DNA of 64,000 nucleotides from Agaricus subrufescens (GCA_029945375.1 CM057065.1:930001-994000); one strand, 5' to 3'; shown: positions 19,767-31,580, counted from the stretch's first letter. Notes: generated by a model not told the origin, from the letters alone. Numbers and translations: made by a program.

Positions 19767-20348
19767 ATGTCTAGCTCCGCGTCAAGTAGTAAGGATTATC
19801 TCAATTGAGGATCGCAATGCGATACTAATAATGGGGAAGGCCAGACTCAACGTCGGGATTCAAGTGGTTCAAGCAGCAGCAACCTTACTAAGGCGTCCTC
19901 GAGCTCAAGGAGAGTCCTGCCCGAGACAACTAAGAGCGAACAGACAGGACCAGAGGCCCAGTCCTCTCAATCCCCTGCGGCCTTTCCCGCTGGTACAACC
20001 ACCAACGTCAATGATCAGGAAACAAGTTCCCCACAACTTAGTCAATACACTAGTAGCGCTTCCTCTTCCGCCTCTCACCCAAGTAAGCCCTCTTGCTCTT
20101 TACCGCACCTACACGAATGATTCAAATACCACGGTATAGGCCCTACTACTGAATCGAAATTGAAACCGGCGGATGAAGATATTTGGTCACAAGCTATACA
20201 GGGGCCCAATGTTCCGGAGGAGGTGAAAGCGATTGTACGAACTGGGAGACACGTCTGGAGTCGAGGAATTGTACCGAAGACTAATACTACTGCTACGCCC
20301 GCTGAGTCAGGTCGTTTCTCGCTCCCTGGAGAGTTTGTACATATTTGA
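19767..20348 (+). CDS. Small Ser-rich uncharacterised protein (157 aa)
   Basis: Exons 19767-19788, 19840-20082 and 20140-20348 join in frame to 157 codons plus stop. The first exon is only 22 bases. Its GTAAGG donor and a CTAAT branch-like site 10 bases before the acceptor make a 51-nt intron, and a short GTAAG...TATAG intron separates exons 2 and 3. Residues 1-90 are Ser/Thr/Gln-rich and likely disordered. The C-terminal 65 residues look ordered (DEDIWSQAIQGPNVPEEVKA, then GRHVWSRGIVPKT). No known domain recognised. Support comes from the clean splice logic, the TATA box at a normal distance, and the sharp stop. A longer start upstream is excluded by stops. Confidence 0.6.
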
Positions 20349-20975
20349 TGGAGGAAGGATTCGGTTCTGTGTCAGCGAATCCTACTATGAGTCTGTGGTT
20401 TAACGTTTATGGGTTACGGCCGTATTCAATTGATTGTTATGCTTTTTTTTTCTCCGCACTTTTCTGTGAGGTAATGGAACTCGGACCGTCAGTCGCTCAG
20501 GATGAATAGTCCGAGAGAGTCCTGCCCGCCAGTGAGAGGGGTCTTTACCTTAAATGTAGAGTGCAAGGCAGTACGCGATCAACACCTTGTGATCTTGTTC
20601 TTTGGCACAGCCACTGTACAGCACCCTTTCCAACCAGTCCGCTAATAATGCAGAAAACATCTGCACTGGCGACATCTCATGTATAACTTTACCTGAAGTA
20701 GTTTATCCGGAGGCTGTACATATTGATATGTGCTCTTGCTGTCCAGGCAAGAAGGCACACACGGTATGTGTGCCTTATTTTCGTTGTTTTGTTGCATGCG
20801 CAGTGACCTCAGCGCGTGTGACAGCCTTCTCGACTAGACCGTCTTTTGTTGTGCTCAGAACGGTCATACTGGATCACTGCGCACGTGCACCCCTGAGCAT
20901 ATACATAATCACACATTGTCAGGGGGCTTCATTCAACACGACTCTTCTCAAACTTCCAATCATCCATTCATCCCG
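20349..20975. other. Intergenic / leader of next gene
   Basis: No gene supported. The open frame 20602-21033 overlaps the next gene in another frame and has no pattern of its own. The next gene's frame is also open back to 20916. Confidence 0.5.
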
Positions 20976-21703
20976 ATGTCGGATAGCGACCGCTCCGATA
21001 CTCTCTCTACCATATCCACTGTTAGCAGTCTAACGAACAGCGAATATTTAGACTCCCCTCCCCCTTACTCCCCCCCTAGGATTCACGCTGAACCCGAGTT
21101 AAAGCCTAGTGACCCACCAACAGACGATGAAACTCTGACATCTACCTTGACCACTGCATCTACTTCCACACGGCGTGAACCGTCGATATCCTCACCTTCT
21201 CCTGTGGCCAGTCGTAGTCTTGTTCCACGATCGCCTTCCCCGCCACAGCAACAGAGGAAGAAAGTCAGGCAGGAAAGCACAGGCCGCAACCACGTAGATG
21301 ATTACTCGAACCGCCACAATAATGATTCCCCCCGCAATCGCAGCAGTGCTCCAGCACGGCCTCCACGCGTTCAGAGGCAGGACCCCCACCCACCACAAGC
21401 ACCGGCAATGATTGCGTCATCCTCACCGCCACTTCCATTGACCTCATCATTCCCACCCAACCCACCGCCACCACCACCACCGCCCCGGGCGCCTGATCCG
21501 CCCAGGAATAATAACATGTATATGGGTGCTAATCCATGGATGCATCCTGCTCAGGGATTTAGTATACATCAATCTGCGTCGCCGTCAGGTGCTTCGCAAT
21601 CGATTAATTTTTTTGGGCCTGCTATTCCCCCTCCCCCTGTACCGCCCCCGCCCCCGCCGCCTTTTATGCCACAAAATTATTACCCTCCAAATGTACCGAG
21701 TAA

Positions 21704-21737
<34 letters not shown>

Positions 21738-22202
21738 AATATGGGTGGTATGGAGGATATGAGACGTGGTATGGAGGATATGAGGCGGAATATGCAGCAG
21801 GGAATGGAGGACATGCGTAATTCGATGCGACAAGCGCATTTTGAGATGAATTCTGCCTTTCATGGTGGTAATCGACCTCATCGACATTCACGTGCTCCTC
21901 GTACATCTTATAACAGTGCTGAAAGCCTGAGGATGGTTGTTATTGGGAATCAGGCTTATGACGCGGATGACCTAGACGATGGGGCTTTGGTTATCAATTC
22001 CGGTAGGAGAAGGGGGTCTGGAGGGAATAGGATAAGTGTGAATGGCCAGAATTATGGTGTTTGGGGAGGTGGTCGTGGCGGTAGGCATGGGTCCTATGCT
22101 GTTTCGGCGGTTAGTTCTGCTGGAGGGGGCCAAGCCGTGTCCCAGACCTACGTTGGAAGTGACGGAAATAGGTATACCTATAATGCATATCAAGGACTGT
22201 AA
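20976..22202 (+). CDS. Low-complexity Pro/Met/Gly-rich protein (408 aa)
   Basis: Single open exon; ATG 20976 (MSDSDRSDTLSTIS) is preferred over an in-frame ATG at 20916 because it opens a typical acidic Ser-rich start. Order of regions: Ser/Thr/Pro-rich with a PPPY motif (residues 1-60); basic and Pro-rich (60-220) with long Pro runs; a Met-Gly dipeptide run encoded by five perfect ATGGGT units; then tandem copies of a Met/Glu/Asp/Arg-rich 8-mer around GMEDMRR (about 255-285) likely to be helical; finally a Gly/Arg-rich end with a repeated-looking VGSDGNRYTYNAYQGL tail. Likely largely disordered; a scaffold or RNA/condensate role is conceivable but not shown. No family recognised. Confidence 0.7.
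21705..21734 (+). repeat. Perfect ATGGGT hexamer repeat (5 copies) inside the gene
   Basis: Five exact ATGGGT units encode Met-Gly pairs; the next unit is ATGAAT. Being a multiple of three, copy-number change would keep the frame. It explains the long open frames on both strands here. Confidence 0.9.
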
Positions 22203-24400
22203 TCATCCCTCTGTTTTTTGCTTCTTGCTTCTTTTTTTATGTTGTTCTTGACAAAGGCTGGGTGTACGCATATAAATGATCTCTTTACGCTGTATGCGTA
22301 AACAAAGACCGGTGACCTGTGTGTATTTTTAAAAACACTGTTCGCCCTTTAGATCTCACATGGCGGGTTTTGTATCTCGGCAAACTCTGCCCGAGGGGTC
22401 ATCAAAGAAGTCAACGGCCGCCGTGGGTGTGTCCATTTTGTCAGATTGACTTCATCTTCATTTTGTAACGAACGAGATCTTGGTTATAAATATTGATTTT
22501 GTTGATGCAACCGAAGGGAACTTAAGGGCGGCCGGTGGTTTCGTTGCTTGATTGTCCGATTCTCCCGAATCGGTAGGTACTACCTTTCGATTACGCATGT
22601 TTGGCGAGATTTTTTTTATTTTTGGGTGGTTTAAAAATAGGTTTGTGACTTTTTGCCTAGATTGGAGATGGTGGGGGAGGAAGGGGGGGTGAGAGGGTGT
22701 GATGTAGAGAGAATGAAACTGTTTATCATCATGGTGATAAGTTTTATTTTGGGGGGGAGTCTAGATTGGGGCTTCTGGGTTCTTGCGATGCCAGGGTTCA
22801 ACTTTATGTGCTTCTGACTTGTTTGTTTGATTTGATCCGGGGACTTGCGTGGCCTGTTGTGTATACCTTACATATTGATTCACATCTTCTCACTTGTCAT
22901 CATTTCTAATGGTGATATGTCATCTAGTGTTCTGTATCAGAGAAAAGTCTTGGATAAGTAAAGAGCTTTTCGATCTACCTCCGAGGAGAAAAACCGCTAC
23001 GGTGGCTTTTTTTTTTTTTTGTTTGCGTCAATTAATTATTTTTAAGTAAAAGCTTTTTGTGTCCAGAAGCTTGTCGTGAGAGAGCGCATGACGAGTGGTA
23101 CACTAGGACATTTCGGGGAGTCGGAACGATACCGAAGCCGATTGTCAAAGAGTCGCGTGAAAATTCTTAATTCAATTGCTGAGATGTACGTGTTATATAT
23201 ACTTTGTATGACAGAATAGGTGTACGGGCTTAGGACCTTACCGAAGGTATGGCGCGGGAGTGATATTGGTCAGTGACAACGCCCCTCACGGATGTGGTAT
23301 TGATGCGGATCTTCTATGTGTTTGCTTTCTTTTTCCCCCCCCCTGGGAGCCTGCTTCTTGAGGGTCTAGACTGTGGAAATCAATTGATACAAAGAGGATG
23401 ATGGATTGCCGCGTCATTGCCGATTTTCTGCCTTTTTTTTAGGACGGGGAGAGGATAAAATAAAATAAAATCTACGGCATGTGTTTAGCCGATGATGATG
23501 ATGATGAAAAGGTGCTACTTGTATCAGCTATATCAAAAACCTGTTTGGGTTATTTTAGTTTCGGATACGGTAGTGCGCCTAGTGGAGTGGTACTAGTGAG
23601 GTGTTAAATTGGCTCGGAGAACGCTGTTGCGGGGTGAGTTTTCCGTTCATTTCTACGGGAAATTAGCCAAGAGATGTTAGAATGTGATGCCGCCGTTGAG
23701 AAAGAATGAAGGGCGGCGCTGGGAGAGCGGGGAAAAAAAAAAAGGAGACGGCCCGGACGTTTCGTTCTCCTTTCATTTCTACTGACTCTCACCCCAAGTG
23801 AGATTTTCATTCTTCTTCATCAGTACAGGTGGAAAAGCCCACGCCAAGTGCCTTAGATATACCGTTTTTGAATATAAAAGTTTATCTTGCATGCAGGGTT
23901 GAAAACGGTATGAATGAATGATCATTTGATGGAAAGTTCCGGAGAATCTTGGAAACCGAGGGAATGCGCGTCAGCAATCTAATCGCGAGTAAGAGGGTGT
24001 GATGGTGCTGAGGGGATTTCGGGGATGGTTAGGGGCGGCTTCCGGAGGTGTTGTCGTGGACATTGACTAACGGATTAGTACATTAATAGAGCACAGCCGC
24101 CGCCGTACCGGGTTGCGTTTTTGTATGATATTGCCAAGTTTGTCCGTTTGACACACTTACAACATCTCTTCCATACTTAACTGTGGTCCGTTAGGCCCGC
24201 TGTTCCGTACCAAAATGGGTGGTTTTTTATATCTCGCTGGGCCCAACAAAACCGCTCTCTTGTCTCCGTCCTCCCCTCCTTCCCCCCACCTTTCCCTTCC
24301 CTTTGCTAAGCTTTCGCCTTCGTTCTCCTTCTTTCACTTTGATCTTAAACTTTCGTTCGTTGGAAACACCAAGCGCTCTGTTGGAGAGAGAGAGAGATAA
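22203..24400. other. Long intergenic region (2.2 kb)
   Basis: No gene supported. It contains homopolymer T and A runs (near 23008 and 23735), a GAT trinucleotide run near 23492-23508 and an AAAAT-type run near 23455. The last 180 bases are a pyrimidine-rich leader with a TTTATAT element at about 24226, ending in a GAGAGA run just before the ATG of the next gene. Confidence 0.6.
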
Positions 24401-25675
24401 ATGTCAGCAAAAGGGCTTCCGCCGGCGGTCCGACTCGATCCGCTCCCATTGCTGCCGACGTGTCCTGGCAATATCCCTAATATCCTATTCGACGCCTCGT
24501 ACACGCAGAAGAGAAAGAGTCCCACCCCATCTATGCTCAGTAGTCCTAGTCATAATTCCCCCCAAACCCAGACGCAGGCCCTGGCACGAGGCCTGACACC
24601 TATTATCATCACCCCCGAATCGTCATCACGCCCACACACGCCAGCCGGCAGCGATCGCAGTACACCTGGCCTAAACTCGATGCGCACGCTTACGGCGACA
24701 GGGAAACAGACGAAAAAACTAAAGTTTGAATATAAATTGGAGCCTGTGGAACTCGATCCGATATTGCCGAGTGGGAAGGTAGAAGTGAAGGCAAAGGCGG
24801 TATCTATGGACGAAGACGAAGGTACCCCTAAACTACCGCAGCTTCCGCCTACGCCGTGTATGACACCCGTCTTACATCCAGTTGATCTGACTGAAGGGGG
24901 GAGAGGGTTAGGGGGAGAAGAGGGAAGTGGGGACAAGTCACCTCGGACCGGACGGACCATTTTGCCGTCACGACCGGATGGGGCTGCCGAGAGTGCCGGC
25001 CGTGGACGACGGAATTATCTGAGCCTGAGCGATCTGGCGGACGTGGCTGAGCGCGAACGGCTGGGGGGCGGCGAGGAGGACGAGAAGCGGGGGCGGACGC
25101 AGGAGCGGAGGAGGAACAGCCGGTTCCGGGACGAGAAGCCGCGATACAGGCCGTATGACCCCGGGATGAGATCCAGCAACCACCCGATCCCATCACAGCC
25201 CAGACGCCTGCCCTCGCCCCCCATGCCCGCCCGCCCCGCCTCCCACTTTCCCGCCCCGGACCGCGCCCCGCCGCCCCCGCCGCCACCGCCACTCCCTCCG
25301 GCCCAGTCCCCCGCCCTGCCCCCCATCGCGCCGCCCCACCCCATCCCCAAGGCCGCCGACCACCTCGTCCAGCTCTTCAACACCGAGCTCCAGAACCACA
25401 TCCAGGCCGAGCGTGACTCCCTCCGGTCTGAGTACGACCATCTCATACGCGAGCGAAGTGAAATCCAGCGGGAGAGGGAGCTGATGCGGCGTGAACGGGC
25501 TGAGCACCGGCTGTACAGTGCGATGAACGAGGAGTCACTGCAACTCCGCGAGGAGAACCGATTGCTGAGGATCCGTGTGGAGGAGCTGCAGACCAGATTG
25601 GACAGCATGCTACGCGAGGTGATGAGGCCTTCAGCGCCCGTGGATGTCGCCATGAAGCCCGCGACCCCTCTCTGA
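24401..25675 (+). CDS. Pro-rich protein with C-terminal coiled coil (424 aa)
   Basis: Single exon with ATG 24401 directly after a GAGAGAGA leader. Residues 1-130 are Pro/Ser/Thr-rich with several TP/SP sites. Residues 130-250 are charged, with runs of Glu/Arg (ERERLGGGEEDEKRGR). Residues 260-310 are dominated by proline, including a run of eight. Residues 320-410 form a long uninterrupted amphipathic helix rich in Glu/Arg/Leu (ERSEIQRERELMRRERAE, then LRIRVEELQTRLDSMLREV), which is a confident coiled coil. The SP/TP sites suggest regulation by proline-directed kinases (inference). No family recognised. The many antisense frames over this GC-rich gene are shadows. Confidence 0.75.
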   Translation: MSAKGLPPAVRLDPLPLLPTCPGNIPNILFDASYTQKRKSPTPSMLSSPSHNSPQTQTQALARGLTPIIITPESSSRPHTPAGSDRSTPGLNSMRTLTATGKQTKKLKFEYKLEPVELDPILPSGKVEVKAKAVSMDEDEGTPKLPQLPPTPCMTPVLHPVDLTEGGRGLGGEEGSGDKSPRTGRTILPSRPDGAAESAGRGRRNYLSLSDLADVAERERLGGGEEDEKRGRTQERRRNSRFRDEKPRYRPYDPGMRSSNHPIPSQPRRLPSPPMPARPASHFPAPDRAPPPPPPPPLPPAQSPALPPIAPPHPIPKAADHLVQLFNTELQNHIQAERDSLRSEYDHLIRERSEIQRERELMRRERAEHRLYSAMNEESLQLREENRLLRIRVEELQTRLDSMLREVMRPSAPVDVAMKPATPL

Positions 25676-27074
25676 CCATTTCGCTCCTGCGATCTCCGCC
25701 TCCCCGCCGCGCAGGGCCTGCGCGCACGCACCTATATTCGTCGCCTGTGGGTCAGGTCTTTATCCGATCACCGGGTATCGTCCGGGCGCTGCGATCCCGA
25801 CGATTGGAAGACGGGCCCGCTCATTGGCTGCCTCTCTGATATCAATGACATTTGCTGATCTGTTCGGCTTGTATACTAAGCTTACTTGAACCCTTGTTGT
25901 TTAGATGCATACTTAGTCTGTTAATACCCCGTCGATATACCTCTCCCATTGTATGCTGTTAGAATAGCAAATAATTGGCTAGTCGGTCCCAGTCGTATCA
26001 CGTGTAGCTCTTTCTGCCGGTCAACGCTTTGATCGCTCGCTCTGTCTCCTCCTTCATGAAAACGGAGGACATGTACTCACTCGACGTCAATCGCAGGTGC
26101 GGACATCCATCGTCAAACCTTGACTCGATTCACACTACCCTACAATTGTCACAGTGGCCGGCTTGACTCATATCTCGAAGGACGACCCATACGCTCAAGT
26201 GCTACTAAAATACTACTGAGAAGTACAGCAAAGGTTCTCTACTGTAATATGCCATCCACTGTTAGCTCCCGCGCGCTCTTGTCCGCATCAACCCGCTTAT
26301 GCCGCCCTGATCGTGCGCCAGTTTTGGCGGTTTGGGTATTCGTCATGACGCTACTGCGCGCTTCTGGCAGAGAAGATTAGAGATCATTTTTCCCAGCTCT
26401 ACCGACTATCCCGAGGAACCTTGAAGGGTATACCATGACTCCCGACGCTCGGCCCGAGACAAATTAACTCGCGAAACATTCTCTAGCTAGGGGTCCTTTT
26501 TTGCCTTCTTTTTTTCTTTCCAATTCAGAAGCGCTCGTTTCACCTTTGTGATATGTGTTGTGAGGAGAGATTTCATCAGGATTTCATCATATTGGTAACG
26601 GTTTCCTTCGGAGTTGATAAGTGGATTCTTCGAACTCTCGGCGGGCCCTTGATTACCTGGCTCCAATGATCCGACTCGTTCAATATATAAAACAAGAATA
26701 TCCTCCATCCTCATTCGCTTTCTGTCAATTCCTCGAGCGCGTCAGGTCGTTTAGGAACAATGATAGACGAACCAAATCATCAATGGCCCATCATCTACGC
26801 GAGTCACTGGGGCCCAAATGCCCAACTCCGACATCGGGATACGGGACAAATGGCAATGGGACGATTGAAGCGGACTAGGAATCAAAAAATTCATAACCAT
26901 TACACGACTCAGCGCCCCAAATTATACGGTGTTCTACGGTAAAAGTTTTCCAGAATACCCATTTACTCAAGCTTACATTCAGACTCATTCTCCAGCGATG
27001 ATAACGCCTGATGTGAGACCGACGTAGCATTTATAATGATCAAGGGGAGCGCTGGGGGGCGCCACTTACCTGGC
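25676..27074. other. Intergenic; contains a promoter-proximal duplicate of the membrane-gene array
   Basis: No gene supported. Around 26530-26590 the sequence (TTGTGAGGAGAGATTT and neighbours) recurs at about 33465-33525. Both sites are several hundred bases upstream of related membrane-protein genes (A and B), so the upstream region was duplicated along with the gene. Confidence 0.6.
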
Positions 27075-28266
27075 ATGTCTACCAATCTCACGTTTGAAGA
27101 CCTGTATCGCACGGACCACGCAGGACTCGTAGTGTCCGCCGGTATTTCCATCAGCTCGCTATTCACCGGTGGTCTTATGGTCTTGGGAGCTCTATGTCTT
27201 TGCCTCTTATCTCAAGAGAAGAAACGGTTTCGCAGGCAGAAGATTGTTTTGCAGATCTACATTGCGGCAGTCGTGTTACTTGATCTCGGTCTCCAACTTA
27301 CATATCTCTTGTCTCCTCACTCTATCGCCATCTTCCACGCCCAATCCTACGAAGAAGCAAACGAGAGATTTCATCGGACGTTACGAATTCCCATGGACTT
27401 GTTTCCCCTCTTGGTTTTTACGGTAACTGATGGGCTTTTTGTGAGTGTATGATTTAACCGCACTTACTACACTTTTTATTGATCGGCCTTTTTGTGAAGA
27501 TATGGCGATGCTATATACTACATCAATGCCTAGGCTTCGAAGCCGAGTGTTGGCATCACATCTTTTGGATTATCCCAGGCTGTTTTTGGGTTTTCAATCT
27601 TGGTGAGTACCCTTTCCAGTAACCATTTCCAGTTACTCCCTAATCATACTAACCAAAAAAATCAAAAAGTTGCGGGGATCACCATAATGACCATCGACTC
27701 GGGGAATCCAGATCAATTTCACCTCCTAGGCGCGTTGAGCGCAGCCACTTTTGCATCAAACGCCGCTATAAGTATATATGCGACGATATTTATTTGTTTG
27801 TGTCTGCATGCGCATCATAGGAATGCGGTGAAGAATTATGGTGTTCAGGTTATGTCGTTTAGGTATAGGTGTATTACGAATTTGTTGGTGCAGTTTGCGG
27901 CTGTTACGGTGCCGATTGCGATTACGACGGCTGTTGCGCTTGGGTTGGGGATGGGGAGGACGACGTTTGCGTTGGCTATGATTCCTATTGCTGGATCGAG
28001 TCAGGTGTGTGTTGTTCGTTTTTGCTTTGAGGTGTGAATTGGTTTGGCTTATGATGGTTCTTTATCCTTGGCAGGCGTTTACGTCGGTTTTGATGATACA
28101 CCAGGTACTTAGAGCGAGGACGGTTGTGGATGCGCAGGTGGAGAGTATTAAGCTTGTGCCGGTGACGGCGAGTGCTTATGAGCTTAGTTTGAGAGAGGGT
28201 GGACGCAAGGTTGTCAAGCCTGGTGGTAGTAATGTTGGCCAGGCGATAGATATGGGATCACGATGA
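27075..28266 (+). CDS. Seven-helix membrane protein, family 1, copy A (331 aa)
   Basis: Exons 27075-27440, 27500-27602, 27670-28004 and 28075-28266 join exactly in frame. ATG 27075 is preferred to 27036 because copy B starts at the matching position before NLTFEDLY. At least six to seven hydrophobic segments are visible: VVSAGISISSLFTGGLMVLG, the IVLQIYIAAVVLLDLGL stretch, HIFWIIPGCFWVF, ISIYATIFICLCL, LVQFAAVTVPIAITTAVALG and TTFALAMIPIAG. The cytosolic tail is short. The pattern matches lineage-specific multi-gene families of integral membrane proteins in Agaricomycetes; ligand and function are unknown. A decayed partial copy lies at 30.4-30.8 kb and a frameshifted copy at 33.9-35.1 kb. Confidence 0.8.
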
Positions 28267-28971
28267 ATTAAAATTAAATATGATATATCATTTGTAGAAT
28301 TTACATTTGTGTATGATCATTATAGATGCTGTGTTGTACTAGTAGAGAATGAAAAACATCACTTGGGAGTTGCCGATCAAATCGTGGCTTAAACAGAATA
28401 TATCATTTACATTCGTGCATGAATTACCATAGATGCTGTATTGTACTGATAGAGTATATGTTCCGATCGTTGTGTTGTACTGTGTGTTGGTCGTAAAACC
28501 CTCCATCTTTACAATCTCCACCGGTTATGATGTCGTCGTTTAGTTGGTGTTTTACATGCCATCAATGCACAGGAAAAGAATGTTGGAGAGTTGCGATCAG
28601 GCGAGTGGGCGGTATCACTCCACAATCGAACTATGCTCATGTTGGGCTATATCAGAAGAAAGCACCTAGTTGGTTGTAAGCTCAGTAGAACACCACTGTA
28701 GTGGGATCCAATATTAGAGTAGTGAGAGAAAGGCGCAACCAATGTCAGTTCATCTAAAAAGCATATAGTTAGTTATAAGCTTAGTTGAGCGCCACTGTAG
28801 TGGGATCCAATATTAGAGTAGTGAGCGTAGGGCGCAACCAATACCAATCCATCAGGCTCCACACTCCAAGTTGCCAGTGGATCCACTAACGAACGTAACA
28901 CCATGGTTGCGATGCATAGGCCTCGATATGTCTGAAACGAAACCAGAATCAGATTCTTATCTTCAAGACGG
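28267..28971. other. Intergenic with two direct-repeat families
   Basis: Besides the 28664-28852 repeat, a stretch around 28278-28345 (ATATATCATTT ... GATGCTGTGTTGTACT) recurs at about 28393-28452, and a third form appears near 30765-30800 behind the copy A relic. No gene supported; the minus frame 28339-28521 lies in this repeat. Confidence 0.6.
28664..28852. repeat. Two tandem direct repeats of about 92 bp
   Basis: Unit 1 (28664-28755) and unit 2 (28760-28852) share a perfect core containing CACTGTAGTGGGATCCAATA and the following TTAGAGTAGTGAG, with scattered changes on both sides. They lie upstream of gene C. Confidence 0.85.
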
Positions 28972-28979
28972 TATATAGA
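28972..28979 (+). promoter_or_regulatory. TATA-like box of gene C
   Basis: TATATAGA, about 72 bp before ATG 29051; gene D has a similar element (TATATATG) at about the same distance. Confidence 0.4.
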
Positions 28980-29050
28980 TCACTCTCAAGAATGGAATAG
29001 AATTTAACTTTTCTCTTCTCCCTTTCCTTGTCGTAGGCAAAAGCACTATA

Positions 29051-30270
29051 ATGCCGCTACGAGGGGTAGAGCTACTGGAAGCTCAACTTGAGCTTGTCAC
29101 ACCCACAACCGTGGCTGGTACCCTCTATGGCATGGCGTTTACCCTCTTCTGCTTATACGTGTATTCCCTATCTAGTCGGCTTAGGGATGAAGACAGAAAA
29201 AAGCAGGCACGATTCATGCTGGGATATAGTAGCATTGTAATGCTCTGTGCACTGTGCTTTCTTATCGCAAATACCTGGATTGCTCAAGATGCCTACATTA
29301 AACATATAAACTTTCCTGGTGGACCATTCGTCTATGAAGATGCAACTCTTCATATGCCGGTCTCAATAGTACTTCACGTTTGTGTGTGGATAGTCGATTT
29401 CTTGACATCTGCAATTCAGGTTCATTGTTTTATTTCTTTTACCCTACACTCCAGCTGAATTTAAGTACAGATTTGGCGTGTGTGGGTTGTTTGGGGCTCT
29501 ACTAGATATGCCAATTTTATCATCGTGGTACCCTCGCTTTGTTTCCTTACTTTCATTAGTAAGTGATCACCAAGAGGTACCTTGCTTTCAATGACATCAA
29601 TCGTACCCTTCTAGTATTACGGATGAGGATTACCATACTTGAAGCTTCTATACCAACGGCAGACCTTGTTAAACTGGATCAAGACAAAACAGCGCAAGTT
29701 GGATATGCAATGCAAGTAACCGTCACGGTGCTTTGCACTCTATTAATATCTTCGTATCTCATCTTTCGGCATTGGCGTCAAAGAAAGCTGATCGGTATGG
29801 AAATATGAAAGTGTAGGTTAATCACTAGACTAATGTCAAAATATTACTAGGAAAAGCCCAAGGTTCCGACGGATACATGGGAGTTGTTGCTATGCTCATC
29901 GAATCATATGCTCTGGAATCTATATGGTTGCTGATTAGCTCAATAACTTGGAAGGAAGTTATATCGGACTTCTTTGTTGAGTCAGCAGCCTACATTGAAG
30001 TAAGTTTGCCACGAGTTTATGCCGCAGCTATGGTGTTAAAAGAGGGTCTAGATACTTGCCTACCTCCTTGTGCAATATCGGGTCGCCAACGGAACGGCGT
30101 ATGAATCAAACAGAAGTCGGCGTGATATTAGTTCTTTGCATTGGAACCATGATAATGAAATCACAACATGGTCTGGGGAAATTGATGAACGTGATCCTAG
30201 TGGTGCTCCTGCATCTTCCAGGGCAAAACGTGAATCAGCGGAGGCATTACCAATTTCTAGTGTGGCTTAA
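29051..30270 (+). CDS. Seven-helix membrane protein, family 2, copy C (334 aa)
   Basis: Exons 29051-29419, 29471-29558, 29615-29794, 29851-29999 and 30052-30270 join in frame to 334 codons. Hydrophobic segments include TVAGTLYGMAFTLFCLYVYS, IVMLCALCFLIA, MPVSIVLHVCVWIVDFL, NFIIVVPSLCFLTF, VTVTVLCTLLISSYLIF and the MLIESYALESIWLLIS region. A luminal INFPGGPF motif after helix 2 and a cytosolic SLSSRLRDEDRKKQARFMLG loop are marks of a large Agaricomycete membrane family (function unknown). The last helix is followed by LVQYRVANGTAY and a 60-residue hydrophilic tail ending SAEALPISSVA. Copy D at 31.6 kb shares all intron positions. It is not related to the neighbouring family 1 genes. Confidence 0.85.
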
Positions 30271-30379
30271 TGAATACCGCTTGTTTGACTTACTGGGGTT
30301 AAGTTATAATTAATTGGAGATTTTTCCCTTGTTTTTAATGGTTATAGTCGTCCCCTAAGAGAGGGAGTACAGGGCTTGG

Positions 30380-30800
30380 ATGTGTTCGCATTTTGTAATG
30401 ATATAACGATGCTATACACTACATCAATGCCTAAGTTTCGAAGCAATGTGCCATTAGCGTCACATGTTTTGGGTTATCCCAGAGTGTTTTTGCGTAGTCA
30501 ATCTGTGTGTACCTTTTCCGGTAGCCATTTTCCGGTTACTCTCAAATCATCTAATCAAAAAGTCACAAAGCTGCTGGGATCACCTTGACGGTCATTGATT
30601 TTGGGATCCCAATCAATTTGACCTTCTTGGCACATTGAGCGTAGTCTTGCATCAGATGCAGCTATAAGCATTTATGCAGCAATATTCATTTGTTTTAGTC
30701 TGTATGTACATCGTAGGGGTGGGTGTGGTTTAGAAGAGTTACGATGTTCAGTCTAGGTATACAAGATGCTGTATTATACCGTTAGGAAATGAAAAACCCT
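30380..30800 (+). pseudogene. Decayed partial copy of family 1 gene (exons 2-3 and 3' flank)
   Basis: The sequence matches exon 2 of copy A (the stretch following ATATGGCGATGC), its intron, the start of exon 3 (GGGATCACC... CATTGA) and then, after a deletion, the 3' flank (GATGCTGT.TT.TAC and GAATGAAAAAC). The helix-coding part of exon 3 is mostly lost and the frame is broken in several places. Exon 1 is absent. Confidence 0.75.
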
Positions 30801-31572
30801 ACTTCGGAGGGGTTATCCTTTGGCAAGTGGCGTTAACGTTCTATCATCAAAGTTACGCGAGCTCAATGTGGAGAGGAGCCAGCAGCAGACTTCCCATATC
30901 TTTAGTAGCCCGCGGCTTACCCACCATTTTATACAATACGAACAAGTTTTGATAGGCGGTAAAAAAGCACATAACCCGTCCTGGTCGAACTGTTAGTTTG
31001 GCATACATCAAAATGACTACCATCATAAGCGCTAACCTGTTATGGTAGGCTTATGAGGGTAAGACGCATATGATATCGGCTAGTATTAGTAAGAGAGGCT
31101 CTCATTGGCCAACCACATGGCAGAGGATTGAAACATCCGGGTGAAAGTCGTATGTAGATCTAAGGATGATGTGTAGTGGGCTACCGGAAATACAAGGAGC
31201 TATGAGGAGCCCGCGCCCAGCTCTTTCTTTGTGTACAGTTTGCATCTGGCAGCATAATTGGGACATGCCTCAGCTCCACCTGTCTCCATGTCACCTTATA
31301 TATCAGATTACGCTCCTCGCTTCGCTTTGACTGCCTAAATGTGGTACAATCACTCGTCCATGATGTGTACTCCTGCATCATGTCCTCATGAGTCCGCGCC
31401 CAGTCCTCATTGGTCCGGACCCAGAATAAACTGTATTTGTGTAAGCTAATGGGGCAAGGGCACCATTGATACTGATTCATATTCTTGAGTCTAGTATTGG
31501 ACATAGTATCATGATTGTGATGCGCCGCATTTATCATGCTTGTAAAATAGAATTTGATATGATTTTGGAATG
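30801..31572. other. Intergenic
   Basis: No gene supported. The minus frame 31181-31537 (118 codons) lacks a family pattern and start context. Confidence 0.5.
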
Positions 31573-31580
31573 GTATATAT
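31573..31580 (+). promoter_or_regulatory. TATA-like box of gene D
   Basis: TATATATG, about 64 bp before ATG 31644. Confidence 0.4.

Noticed and set aside
21526..21906. Overlapping frames on both strands rich in Trp-Val, His-Thr or Tyr-Pro repeats
   Set aside because: Shadows of the ATGGGT repeat and neighbouring repeats of the 20976-22202 gene.
24550..25731. Long antisense and alternate frames over the 24401-25675 gene
   Set aside because: The GC-rich, proline-coding sequence leaves antisense frames open by composition; codon pattern and coiled coil favour the plus-strand gene.
31181..31537. 118-codon minus-strand frame between membrane-protein genes
   Set aside because: No start context, no family pattern and no linked exons.
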